Shown in pieces: positions 43,039-52,604 of a DNA stretch of 64,000 bases. This DNA comes from Litoribacterium kuwaitense (lineage in GTDB: Bacteria > Bacillota > Bacilli > Bacillales > DSM-28697). A program made the position numbers and the translations under genes. Within the stretch, counting starts at the first letter, position 1. Each line of letters opens with the position of its first letter. Below the pieces are notes generated by a model, which ran no database searches, was not told where the DNA came from, and saw only the letters and a program-made list of their open reading frames with translations. The stretch covers positions 16,964 through 80,963 of the forward strand of contig NZ_JAALFC010000010.1 in assembly GCF_011058155.1 (NCBI RefSeq), given 5' to 3'.

Positions 43039-43363
43039 ATACCGAAATATATTGTATCAAAACAACATGCTTCCGCTTTTCCTGACCCAATCATTTTAGA
43101 GAAGGATCAAAAAGTGACCTATGGAAAAGAAGATACAGAATTTCCCAACTGGATTTTTTGTAAATCTCTCGCTACAAACAAAGAAGGTTGGGTTCCAAAA
43201 CAAATTTTAACTGACCCGGACGCGGAACGTTTAGCCATCGTTACCGAAAATTATTCAGCTCATGAACTGACGATCAGTGCAGGAGAAATATTGATAGGCC
43301 TACTGTCAAACGAAAGATCATGAATATGGCTGGATTCCAATCGCTTGCTTGTCCGAGCTCTAA
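43039..43363 (+). pseudogene. Small bacterial SH3-domain protein, damaged
   Basis: Reads PKYIVSKQHASAFPDPIILE and continues KVTYGKEDTEFPNWIFCKSL, GWVPKQILTDPD, ITAG-like SAGE, then after a frame change near 43300 KDHEYGWIPIACLSEL. This is a two-SH3b-repeat ligand-binding protein of about 107 residues. Where an ATG is expected (seven bases after GGAGAG, at 43039) the codon is ATA. The frame change needs a base removed (or two added), unlike the one-base losses elsewhere. I read it as a pseudogene; initiation at ATA is not impossible but inefficient. Role unknown. Confidence 0.55.
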
Positions 43364-43465
43364 ATGATCATCGGTTCATTCGTAGACTGCCAAGATGAGA
43401 GAAGTTCCTGTCCACCCAGCCTTTTTATCTGCGTAATGCAGGAAGATCGAAGCGAGTACAATGAG

Positions 43466-44296
43466 TTATCGCGCATCTTCTAGACGATAGCATCGCTTAG
43501 CATTTTCAAATAATATATTGTTTAACTGTGATTCATCGAGGTGGTCAGGTAAAACCTCTCTAAACATGTGTACCACTTCATCGTAATTTCCACCCAATAA
43601 TGCAACTGGCCAATCACTGCCAAATAGCAATCGGTCACTGCCAAAACAGTCAATCAAGTGAGCAACGTACTTCTTAAAAATTTCCGGTTGATTTCCTTTT
43701 GTTTGGGAGATCATACCAGATAATTTGCACATTGCTTTCGGATGTTCGGCTATATTTCTCATTCCTTCGGCCCAAGGCTGAAAGGAATCATGATAGAGCG
43801 GTGCCCCCAAATGATTTACGACGACCTTTAAATGAGGGACTTTTTCGAGCAAACGGGAAATATAAGGGACATTCCCAGCATTCATTAATAAATCAATTGG
43901 AAATCCGTCTTTTGCCATTATGGTTAAGTTCTCGAGCAACTGATTAGATATCTCCCATTGATCTGTATTAAAGCCGTGAAGGGTATAGCGAATGCCGACA
44001 AAATAGGGGTTTTTTCTGAGTTGTTCATATAACTTGATCGTAGCGCTTGCCTCTAAATCTAGATAACCGACAACGCCAATGATTTGTTCATGTTTTACAG
44101 CTAATTCTAATAGATATTTCGTTTCGTCAACAGTGTGTGCCGCTTGGACAGCGATAACGCCTGAAATATGATTTTTCGCTAAATACTCTTCAACATCTTC
44201 TAATAAATAATCTCGATATAACGTTTGATTTTCCGGCTTAATCCACAAATAATCCCGACGGCTTAGCTGCCAAAAATGAACATGTGTATCAATCAT
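43466..44296 (-). CDS. Amidohydrolase-2 family sugar lactonase (L-fuconolactonase/L-rhamnonolactonase-like)
   Basis: TIM-barrel metal hydrolase of 276 residues. N-terminal metal motif MIDTHVHFWQLSRRDYLWI; then GIRYTLHGF, the ligand histidine in VVVNHLGAPLYH and the final acid in LLFGSDWPVALLGG. These features match the COG3618 group that opens L-fucono-1,5-lactone or L-rhamnono-lactone. It follows the aldo/keto reductase gene by about 90 bases on the same strand. Together they would convert L-fucose to L-fuconate in the non-phosphorylating pathway. Substrate assignment comes from context. Confidence 0.8.
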   Translation of the reverse strand: MIDTHVHFWQLSRRDYLWIKPENQTLYRDYLLEDVEEYLAKNHISGVIAVQAAHTVDETKYLLELAVKHEQIIGVVGYLDLEASATIKLYEQLRKNPYFVGIRYTLHGFNTDQWEISNQLLENLTIMAKDGFPIDLLMNAGNVPYISRLLEKVPHLKVVVNHLGAPLYHDSFQPWAEGMRNIAEHPKAMCKLSGMISQTKGNQPEIFKKYVAHLIDCFGSDRLLFGSDWPVALLGGNYDEVVHMFREVLPDHLDESQLNNILFENAKRCYRLEDAR

Positions 44297-44388
44297 ACAG
44301 TCACCTCTTTTTACGAATGAGATCGATCAATTGAGAAAACTTATTCACACCTTCTTCCGTGATTTTCAATGCACGATCAATGTGCTTT

Positions 44389-45291
44389 TTAGTGCAAAGG
44401 GCGCTGGTCAAACAGCTCATATACTCTTCTTTGTTCATCTTCAGTCAGCCCCCTACCATCACAATATCTTGCGTTTTTCTTTAAGGAATTCAATGAAGTT
44501 GTTCCTGTTAACGTGACTGCGATATTTGGATGACTCAAACTAAATCGCATGGCCGGCTCAATCAAACCCTTTGGCTCAGTTTTACGCAAAAAGGAGATTT
44601 GCTCTTTTCTCTTTTCGGCTTCTGCTAAAAGCGCTGTATTTTTAAGTAAAAATGGTGCCGGGGCATCTGCCAACACACCCATTCCAAGGGGGCTACCATT
44701 TATTACACCGACATTCATCTTTTTTGCCAAAGGGATTAATTCGTCTTTTGCTGTATGGTCGATCAACATATATTTAGAAAATGTTTGGATCGTATCTATT
44801 TTTCCCGACTTTATATATGGGATCAATAATTCCGTTTGACCAGCGTTGACCCCAATTGCGCGAACTTTCCCTTGCTCTTTCAGTTTTAAAAATGCCGCCA
44901 TTGTACCTTCCATTGCTTCTTCATACGTCGTACATTCTGCTTCGTGCAGTTGGATTAAATCGATATAATCCGTTTGTAAGCGCTGTAAGCTCTCTTCCAC
45001 ACATTGGATCGTATTGTCATAGCTATAGCTGTCACCTCTCATCACCGCTTTTGTCGCTAAAACAATATTTTCGCGCCTCCCTTTTAAGGCAATCCCAAAT
45101 CGTCGTTCACTTTCGCCACGTCCATACAATGGTGCTGTATCAAAAAAATTAACACCTAAATCAAGCGCCGCATGAATGACCTCGATCGCTTTTGGATCAG
45201 TTATGTCACTAAAATCACCACCGATTGGAGCGCCTCCTAAACCAAGTTTTGAGACGGTGATTCCTGTCTTCCCAAGTTCAGTATATTGCAT
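44389..45291 (-). CDS. Aldo/keto reductase, D-threo-aldose/L-fucose 1-dehydrogenase-like
   Basis: NAD(P)-dependent TIM-barrel oxidoreductase of 300 residues. Catalytic tetrad: Asp and Tyr in VNFFDTAPLYGRGESERRFG, Lys in VLATKAVMRG, His in DYIDLIQLHEAE. The C-terminal SHPNIAVTLTGTTSLNSLKK region binds cofactor. The sequence style (LGLGGAPIGG... YGRGESERRFG) is that of D-threo-aldose 1-dehydrogenases, which oxidise L-fucose, L-galactose or D-arabinose to lactones. It is paired with a lactonase gene downstream. Expression is likely governed by the membrane AraC regulator upstream. Confidence 0.85.
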   Translation of the reverse strand: MQYTELGKTGITVSKLGLGGAPIGGDFSDITDPKAIEVIHAALDLGVNFFDTAPLYGRGESERRFGIALKGRRENIVLATKAVMRGDSYSYDNTIQCVEESLQRLQTDYIDLIQLHEAECTTYEEAMEGTMAAFLKLKEQGKVRAIGVNAGQTELLIPYIKSGKIDTIQTFSKYMLIDHTAKDELIPLAKKMNVGVINGSPLGMGVLADAPAPFLLKNTALLAEAEKRKEQISFLRKTEPKGLIEPAMRFSLSHPNIAVTLTGTTSLNSLKKNARYCDGRGLTEDEQRRVYELFDQRPLH

Positions 45292-45345
45292 TTATTCACT
45301 CTCCTTCGCGTTGTCATTGAAAGCTCATTTACTCAAAATTACCCA

Positions 45346-47660
45346 TCACGCGTTATTTAATAGCTTTGATTGCTGATACTCTTTCGGTGTTACGCCATAT
45401 TTTTGCTTGAACAATTTGTAAAAATAGCTTTGATTTCCAAAACCGGTCATCCCCATAATTTTATTCACCGTATATTTATTCTCTTCAAGCATTTTCGCTG
45501 CATTTAAAAGGCGATACTCTTTAATATAATCTCCTACAGACATGAATTCATGGCTTCTAAACACTTTGCTGAGATATGCTGAAGAAACTCCGATATCTGC
45601 TGCAATCGCGTTTAAATTTAAATTCATATCTTTATAATTGTTTTCTATCATTCCTTGACGGTATCAACGAGAATATACCGTCTGCCCTCTTCATTGTCTA
45701 GATTACGTGACTGACACAGCTCTAAAGTCAAACTTTCTAAAAGCTCAAAGATTTCTTTTAGCGTTTCTAATTGCGATAACCGTTCATAATAGACTCTTAT
45801 ATCAAGATTGGATTGCAAGACTTGATGACGATTTATGTCGTGTACAGTCCGGTCAATTAACACAAATGTATGAATAACCGCATACATCATGTGGTCGTAA
45901 TTGACTTTCGTAATATGAGCAAATAATTCGGAGAGCTGAATTTGAATCAACTCGAAATTGTTCTTTTTCATCCCTTCAATAAGCTTTGCTTCAATTTCTT
46001 TCGGGTACGACAATTTGATATTTTGTTCATTTTCTTTCACCATTTCAGGTAAAATGATGGACTTTTGACCATAGATTACTCGATACATAGAATGTTTTAA
46101 TGTTCTTAGATACATTTCGGTAATCTCGGTATATTCTGTCATATGTGAACTGATGGTCAGCGAAAGTGATATATTGTAAAACGTCTGAATCGTATCTTGA
46201 AGCTCACTTAATAAATCTGTAAAAGCACGCTCTTTTTGCTGTCCTTTTTCTATATTAAGCAACATGATAAAGTGGTCATTTTTCATTTTGGCAAACTCAG
46301 TAGGGTAGCTTCTATTCATAATCTCTTGCGCAATATTACTTATCGCAAATTCGATGACTTTTTTCTCATTCTCTTCAAACGTTTGATTGTATTTCGCATA
46401 ATCATCGATTTTTATAGTGCATATCAGCATGGGTTTGCTTAAATCTATAACAAAATGATGTCTATGACTGGATAAGTCTTCTAAAGTGCTGTCAATGACT
46501 AATTTTCTAAGGTAGTACGTTTTGACAAGATTTTTATTAGATTCCTCATTATTTTTCAAATACTGCATTTGTTTTAAGGCATTATTGTATTCAACAGAGA
46601 TGACTTTCAATTCATCGTTTGACTCTAAAACATCATCTCGTATTAGGTTTTGCTTGATCTGCTTTAATACGTCACCAACAGGTTTATATAGTTTGTGTGA
46701 CACGATGAAGGAGCCGATAATAGCGAAAATTAAAAATGCGATAAACAACAGGGTCGCCATCAGTCGCATATCTTTTATATGCCCTACAACATCATCGTAG
46801 GATTGTACATTTACGACGGTCCATCCGTTTTCCGGCGAATTTACATAACTTAATATCTTTTTCTCTTGATTAATTTCCTCGATGCTATAGCTTGAATGGT
46901 TTGAAGGGTCCACATGGCTTTTGACGTAATCAATGATTCCATTCTGTTCACGCACATCCCCAGCGTTTAAAATGTTATTCCTCTGATCCAATATAATGAT
47001 TTGGCTATTTTCATAACCTACCCGTTTGTTAATATTATTAATATTATCTAACAGCCAATCTGGTTTTATATTAACAATAAGTATGCTGTTTTTAGTACTA
47101 GCTAAATCGTTGGAATGGTACATAAAATACGAAAAGAAGTCAGGGTCATTGTTTTCAATGTCACCTTCAAAAGACATCGGAATGAAATCCAGCTTAGGGA
47201 TGATTTCTTGGCTGTTCATATATTGATCGACTGTTTGCTTCATACTATCGTCTTCGCAATGAGCTGTATACTTGGTTGAATAATAGCAATCCGTATTTGC
47301 GTTATAAACGATTAAGGAATCTAAAAATGGGTTCGTATTTACGATTTTCTCCATCCTCATTAACTTAGGATACAATTCGTAAATTTCCAAAGAGCCCGCA
47401 TTCAGTAAAGCAGTAATATCATTGTCAAAGAAGGTCGATACCGTAATATTGTCGATCATATTTTTAATATAATTTACGTTGTACACAACTTGATTTAATA
47501 CTTTTTCATTTGCTTCTTGTTGTATGTTAAGCGCTTTCCTTTCAGACGTGTAAAAAATTGCTGAATAACTTAAAATTAATAGGAAGATGATAAATAATAA
47601 TAACGATAATAATAAGCGTAATAAATATTTTCTTGACTGATAATATTTTACAATATTCAT
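45346..47660 (-). pseudogene. Membrane-anchored AraC-family regulator, C-terminal HTH split off by a frameshift
   Basis: Start ATG 47660 (GGAAGGAGAGG upstream). Helix 1 at about 15-37, extracellular sensor (Cache-like) about 38-290, helix 2 about 291-315 (LMATLLFIAFLIFAIIGSFI), HAMP-like and central region, then LVDTVKE and a stop. The following frame, from 45651, supplies NNYKDMNLNLNAIAADIGVS and a complete two-helix AraC DNA-binding domain (YFYKLFKQKYGVTPKEYQQS). Adding one base in GAATGATAG joins them into a protein of about 770 residues, the usual size of YesN-like glycan regulators next to LplABC importers. The ATGA overlap might allow coupled translation, but DNA binding would then be uncoupled from sensing. 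Confidence 0.75.
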
Positions 47661-47923
47661 ACGCCTCTCCTTCCTAAAAACCATTATGATACAAAATGTG
47701 CATTACTGAAGCCTTTCCTTAGCCTTATTTGCTGACATCAAATGTCCAGACAAACACGAAAATTCATTTTCCTTCTCTTTGAATGAGCCTCGCTTCATTT
47801 ACATTCGGTGTGAAGGTCAGTTTAGTTTTCCTTAACGAACATCTCACTAATTTCATGAAATCGCTGACTACTTAATTATATCATGTAAGCCCTTTATTAA
47901 TTTTGCAGTATTTAGAATATCTT

Positions 47924-48729
47924 TTACGATTGAGTATTTAATTGAAGGTGAATGTTGATCTCCTTCTCACCTCTAGCTATAAATTGCAATAATTGATAAT
48001 GGCCGTTTCGGTTTGGTAGCGGCTGATGAAACTGATGAACGCAGATGTTATTTCCCGTTGATAGAAGCTGAATGTCATACGTATATTGATGATAATTTAC
48101 TTGCGCACGGTGATCACTTATTTGTATATCGGTTTCATCCATTCCGTTCGTTTTAAGAATTGGCACACAGACACCAATCGCAGCAATCTCTGCACCCCGT
48201 ACGTCGTCCAATTCCGTGTTTGCTTTAGGGGAACGTTTCTTTCCACTTGTGTATATGTTTGTTCTGGAATGACCTTTTCCAAGTCATTTTTCCAGCCATT
48301 CACCCGCTCGCTATTTGTTGTATGACGCAAAATTCTATAACCCTGCATCACCATATGTGTGACAAAGTCAGCATGATTGTCAGGCACTTTGTTTTCAGCG
48401 AGACAATGACAAGCCCAATCCATTGCAAGTTTGATTGAACTCTCTAAGTCGTGACAGCGTCCAACAGAAAGAAGAATAGCTCCTGCCATGGCATAACAAG
48501 CCGTCGTGTATTCATGTTCAAGCCCGTCACTAACATCTATAATGGCACCTTGGTCATTTTGATCCGGAGAAAATTGCCTGATCCGGGCTTCGGCAAACTC
48601 CAAGTAGCGCTCTTTCGTTCCTTCTTCATTCATTGCATCCGTTTGTGCAAGCTGCTTTTCGAATTGTTGGACATGACGCTCTAGTGGATTCGCCCTTTTT
48701 AATGTTTCTAGATATTTTTCTGATCTCAT
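47924..48729 (-). pseudogene. Remnant of a secreted/cytosolic glycan-degrading protein (heparinase/lyase-like, uncertain)
   Basis: A frame from ATG 48729 encodes MRSEKYLETLKRANPLERHV, a helical alpha/alpha-toroid-like segment (GLEHEYTTACYAMAGAILLS, NHADFVTHMVMQGYRILRHT) and RNWTTYGVQ, where the frame is lost. A second frame then gives LKTNGMDETDIQISDHRAQV and a beta-rich tail ending at 47924. The pieces together (about 265 residues) look like the start and the very end of a larger polysaccharide-lyase or hydrolase, so a large internal deletion is likely. It sits between a membrane regulator and a beta-helix glycan protein, which supports a glycan role. Family identity is a guess. Confidence 0.4.
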
Positions 48730-48842
48730 TTCATAAAACTCTCTTTTCAATTTGCCAACTCGAATTTTATAAGTCACGAGAAACAACGGTCAGCACACTG
48801 ATTTTCTATACCTTTACATTTAACGACATTTTTATAATGAGC

Positions 48843-48861
48843 CCCTCTTTGAGTAAGAGGA
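48843..48861 (-). terminator. Weak terminator after the beta-helix protein gene
   Basis: CCTCTT/AAGAGG stem with a four-base loop about 20 bases past the stop; only a short T-rich tail. Confidence 0.4.
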
Positions 48862-48878
48862 GCTCGAAAAAAGCTGGT

Positions 48879-51800
48879 TTACGTTTGTTGTTGGACTATC
48901 TTTTGGATCTTATGTTGGATCACCTTCTTTATATCGTCTGATACTGCTTGATCCTTGTCTAAAAAGCGCAAACTATCTTCAAGGAACTTTATCTTCTGTT
49001 TGTCATTGTCTCGGTCTTGGTGGTGCTGAGCCTGCTTTAATTTATTTGTCAGCTGTTTATATAGAGAGTGCTTGATATCACCAGCTTCATAGAATGCCTG
49101 AATGATCTCTTGTACTTGTTTAATGCTCGTGTATGTTGTTACAGAAATGGTCGCACTTTTTTCTGATTCAATCCCCTCTTCATTTTCCGCGACGATATAA
49201 AACGCGTATGTTGTATCCGGCTTTAAATCTTCGACAGTATATTCATTTGCTAGCACCTTTGCGTGCATTTCCTCATTTATAAACACTTGATAGATCACGC
49301 TGTTTTCTGTCGTGACTTCATCCCAAGTCAAAGTAATCGAATCCGTTGTTACATTTGTCGCCTCAAGATTGTTTGGTCTTTGTACGATCACATCTTTTAG
49401 CCCTTCCATCGCCGCTTGCAAAGATGCCATTTTTGTATCAACTGCTTTTTGTGTTGCTTCATCATTGTTGAATACTTCCTCGGCAGCTACGATTGCTTCT
49501 TCAAGGGTCTTTACCGACTCTTCCGTTTTCCCCGCTGTATCTAATCCCTTTGCTTCTGAAAGCAAGGCATCTAGCTGTGATTTATCAACCTCTATCCCGG
49601 AAATCGTTACATCATCAAAGAATACCCTTCCTGATTGATCGTCAGCCCATTGATCACCAAGCAACAAATGATCAAAATGAGTAATGCCTGATGTCGTCTG
49701 AATTGGTGTATCGTCTATCGATAAGGTCACACCATTTCCTGACCTGTAATCAAATGTGAGTTGGTGCCACCCATCCGTGCGCGGAATGTCTGTCGGATAC
49801 CAATCTGCTCCGATGCGAAAAACATAATGATCCTCTGTAATTCGCGTATTTACACCTAGGGCAATATGCCTTTCAGAATCATCAACTCTTGCCACAACAG
49901 CAAGCTCTTTATCTGATGCATCGTCATAAAACCAAATGTTCACATTCCTTTGCATGGGCTCGGACGTTCTTAACGTCATGTACTCACGATCCCCACTGAT
50001 CAAAACACTTTGATCGCCGCTTTTGGCTTGTTCAGCGCTCGTTGTTGGATGACCATCACCAATAGACCATTGACCCAATCCTTGCGCAAAATCTTCAGTG
50101 TATCCGTCAGGAATATTTCCTTCAATATCTCCGCTGCCCCCATTATTTTTAATGTCTTCATCCATTGCTGTGAGCGCTTCAATATATTGGCGTTCGATTA
50201 CATCATGACGATAATGGTCATTGTAAAGCCCAAACTCTTCCACTGGCAAAACATTTATAATTTCTTCATACTGATTCAATTTGTCACTTTCGGAGATCCC
50301 TTCATTCTTTCTTATAAATAAATTATCTTGCACTGTACCATTGCTTCTTGCATGTTCATTAATTTCCAAATTATTCTGCGTGTCATAGACGACGTTTTCT
50401 TTGACGACATTATATTTAGGTACTTCTTGCTCATCGTTTAATATATTTACAAGGTTAGGATATTGTGTACTCCATGGTTCTTGCTGATAAGGCATTTCTT
50501 TCAAGAGCCCTTCCATCAGTCCTCCTGGCTTCGCTGTCTCCCACGCCCAACCCATAGCACGATTATCAATATAAATGGACTGTGTTCCCTCGATCATGAC
50601 ATTTCTTTGCACATCATTACTTCTTCCCCCACCTATGAGAAACGGACGGTAAACATCAACTAATAAATTTCCGTACATTGTCGTTCCACTAGCCATATCA
50701 TCCAAATATATGCCGACTTGATCATACGACTGATCATTACGGAGTTTATGCAAATAATTGTAGCGAATGATATTGCCTTGCTCACTCCAATCTCTGCCCA
50801 TATAAATCGCACCACTATCACCTGTTTCTGTTAATACGTTATAAATTTCGTTATATTCAATCAAGTGATTGTTTCCTTTAATGGCAATCGCTTGGTGCGG
50901 GGCATCGTGGAAATAATTATGGACAACATTGTTTCCAACTCCGGCAAGTTGGACAGCTGGACTGTACGTACGTTTAATACGGCTGAACGCATAGATGTTA
51001 TTATTTTCAGCATAATTTTCTCCTCGTGTCAGCGTCTGTCGGTCACCACCAGCCAAATAGATGCCCCCAATGCCTGTGTCGGAAATATCCGAGCTAAGCA
51101 CCCCATTATGCTGACCACCGCGGGAACCACTCTCTTGATCGCCGATGGTGACGCCAAATCCGCCTGTCTGTCTAATCTCACTGCCCGCCACCGTATTGTA
51201 CGTACCGTCAAGAATCTGTACGGCTGTTCCTCGCGTATAGCCCATTTCGACATTTTCTATAGTAATGTGAGAAGCCCCATCAAGTAAAAATAGAGGCTCA
51301 TCAAGTAATGAGAGTTTAATATTTGCTTGATCCAAATCTGTTGGAGGGTACAAATATAACATCCCTGTTTCTCGATCTAAGTACCATTCGCCCGGTCGGT
51401 CTGTTTCTTCCAAAATATTGTAATAGTAGTATCTTTGATTTGATCGAATGCCATACCAGCTCGCCGTTGCTGTTGAAATTTCCTTCGTCTCTTGATTGAT
51501 ATTTTTTATATTTAAATTCCCATCAGCCCAATCCCAATAGAAAAAACCTTGCATCCAAATGTCACCGTTGTTAAGCCATTGTTCGGGACGTGGGTCATCG
51601 TATTTAAACGTATGTCCTTTTTTAAATTCTTCCTCAATAATGTCATCGCTAGGCGGGGCTGGACCGTCCCCGCGCGGGAAGCCGCCTTCAACTGTAATTT
51701 CACCAGTACGAACATAACCGTCATTGGGGTAACGAGATAACGCTAACGCTTCATCATTGAAAAAGAGTTCGGGGTTCACAATATTCTCAAAGGGCCCAAA

Positions 51801-52334
51801 ACCTCCTTGCCGTATTTCGCCAAAGTCAGTAATACCCAAATCGTTTAGGTTGAATTGAACAATATGATCCCTTGCCGCTTCGGGCAAACGAGAGCGCACC
51901 TCTTCATCCGTCACAGGCATAAACTGATTGCTCGATAAGGAAACTCCACCCAATATTTGTACCTCTTCTCCGGGATAAGCTGAATAAACGATTGGTTTAT
52001 CCTCTTCACCACTATCCTGTTCTCCGAGTTGAAACGAGTGATCCAGGAAATATTCTCCTTCTCGTAAATAAACCTTTATTCCGTTGTCTGGTAAACCCGT
52101 TTCATTTTTTAGAGCACGAATCTTATCCCTCGCTGCCTCTAACGTTTTAAATGGCTGCTCCTTTGTTCCTGTATTAGAATCACTTCCGTTTTTATCAACA
52201 TAAATCACACGAATCTCACTGCCCCCTTCTTCTGCTTGAGCCGTTGGAGACAGTAGTGACAATAACATCACAAAACTCAAACCGAGAGTAACTAAACGGC
52301 GATTCTTTATTTTAATCTTGTTTGTTAACATCAT
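48879..52334 (-). CDS. Large secreted right-handed beta-helix glycan-active protein (GH141-like) with LamG-like, FN3 and FIMAH-type domains
   Basis: Secreted protein of 1151 residues. Start ATG 52334 (AGGAGG seven bases upstream). Signal peptide about 1-33 (LSLLSPTAQA). Residues about 40-700: right-handed parallel beta-helix, beginning IYVDKNGSDSNTGTKEQPFK and with GDSGAIYMGRDWSEQGNIIR, GIYLDDMASGTTMYGNLLVD and NDVQRNVMI. Residues about 735-905: jelly-roll concanavalin-like module (DGWHQLTFDYRSGNGVTLSI). About 910-970: helical FIVAR-like spacer. About 980-1065: fibronectin type III (ITLTWDEVTTENSVIYQVFI). C-terminus: FIMAH-type helical domain (LTNKLKQAQHHQDRDNDKQK). The helix pattern resembles GH141, a family containing an alpha-L-fucosidase and xylanases. 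Context of fucose genes supports fucosidase; a lyase is possible. Confidence 0.8.
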   Translation of the reverse strand: MMLTNKIKIKNRRLVTLGLSFVMLLSLLSPTAQAEEGGSEIRVIYVDKNGSDSNTGTKEQPFKTLEAARDKIRALKNETGLPDNGIKVYLREGEYFLDHSFQLGEQDSGEEDKPIVYSAYPGEEVQILGGVSLSSNQFMPVTDEEVRSRLPEAARDHIVQFNLNDLGITDFGEIRQGGFGPFENIVNPELFFNDEALALSRYPNDGYVRTGEITVEGGFPRGDGPAPPSDDIIEEEFKKGHTFKYDDPRPEQWLNNGDIWMQGFFYWDWADGNLNIKNINQETKEISTATASWYGIRSNQRYYYYNILEETDRPGEWYLDRETGMLYLYPPTDLDQANIKLSLLDEPLFLLDGASHITIENVEMGYTRGTAVQILDGTYNTVAGSEIRQTGGFGVTIGDQESGSRGGQHNGVLSSDISDTGIGGIYLAGGDRQTLTRGENYAENNNIYAFSRIKRTYSPAVQLAGVGNNVVHNYFHDAPHQAIAIKGNNHLIEYNEIYNVLTETGDSGAIYMGRDWSEQGNIIRYNYLHKLRNDQSYDQVGIYLDDMASGTTMYGNLLVDVYRPFLIGGGRSNDVQRNVMIEGTQSIYIDNRAMGWAWETAKPGGLMEGLLKEMPYQQEPWSTQYPNLVNILNDEQEVPKYNVVKENVVYDTQNNLEINEHARSNGTVQDNLFIRKNEGISESDKLNQYEEIINVLPVEEFGLYNDHYRHDVIERQYIEALTAMDEDIKNNGGSGDIEGNIPDGYTEDFAQGLGQWSIGDGHPTTSAEQAKSGDQSVLISGDREYMTLRTSEPMQRNVNIWFYDDASDKELAVVARVDDSERHIALGVNTRITEDHYVFRIGADWYPTDIPRTDGWHQLTFDYRSGNGVTLSIDDTPIQTTSGITHFDHLLLGDQWADDQSGRVFFDDVTISGIEVDKSQLDALLSEAKGLDTAGKTEESVKTLEEAIVAAEEVFNNDEATQKAVDTKMASLQAAMEGLKDVIVQRPNNLEATNVTTDSITLTWDEVTTENSVIYQVFINEEMHAKVLANEYTVEDLKPDTTYAFYIVAENEEGIESEKSATISVTTYTSIKQVQEIIQAFYEAGDIKHSLYKQLTNKLKQAQHHQDRDNDKQKIKFLEDSLRFLDKDQAVSDDIKKVIQHKIQKIVQQQT

Positions 52335-52517
52335 TTTCATTCCTCCTCGTTCAGATAAACTGTTCCTTAAAACTTCACCGAGCGTGCATCGTTTTAACAC
52401 TTCCATTATTTTCAATATTATGACTTTTAAGCGCATTATAGTCCTATTCGTATAATGACTTGTTCGAACAGAGATGCTTCTAAGGTAAACCTCCAAGCTT
52501 AGTCAGCAAAAATGTAT

Positions 52518-52542
52518 GCGTGAGAAGTAACCCTTCTCACGC
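52518..52542 (-). terminator. Hairpin between binding-protein gene and beta-helix gene
   Basis: Perfect 10-bp stem GCGTGAGAAG/CTTCTCACGC, five-base loop, followed on the minus strand by ATACATTTTT. It may reduce read-through from the importer genes into the 3.5-kb gene. Confidence 0.7.
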
Positions 52543-52604
52543 GCCAAGTTATTTAAAGCTCTCTAAGAAACACAATTTTTCATTTTCCCTTAAAGGCTGG
52601 TTGG

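Noticed and set aside
42804..43094. Overlapping ORFs on both strands after the GH95 fragment
   Set aside because: They span the end of the dead gene, a terminator and an SH3 gene start; no coding signal of their own.
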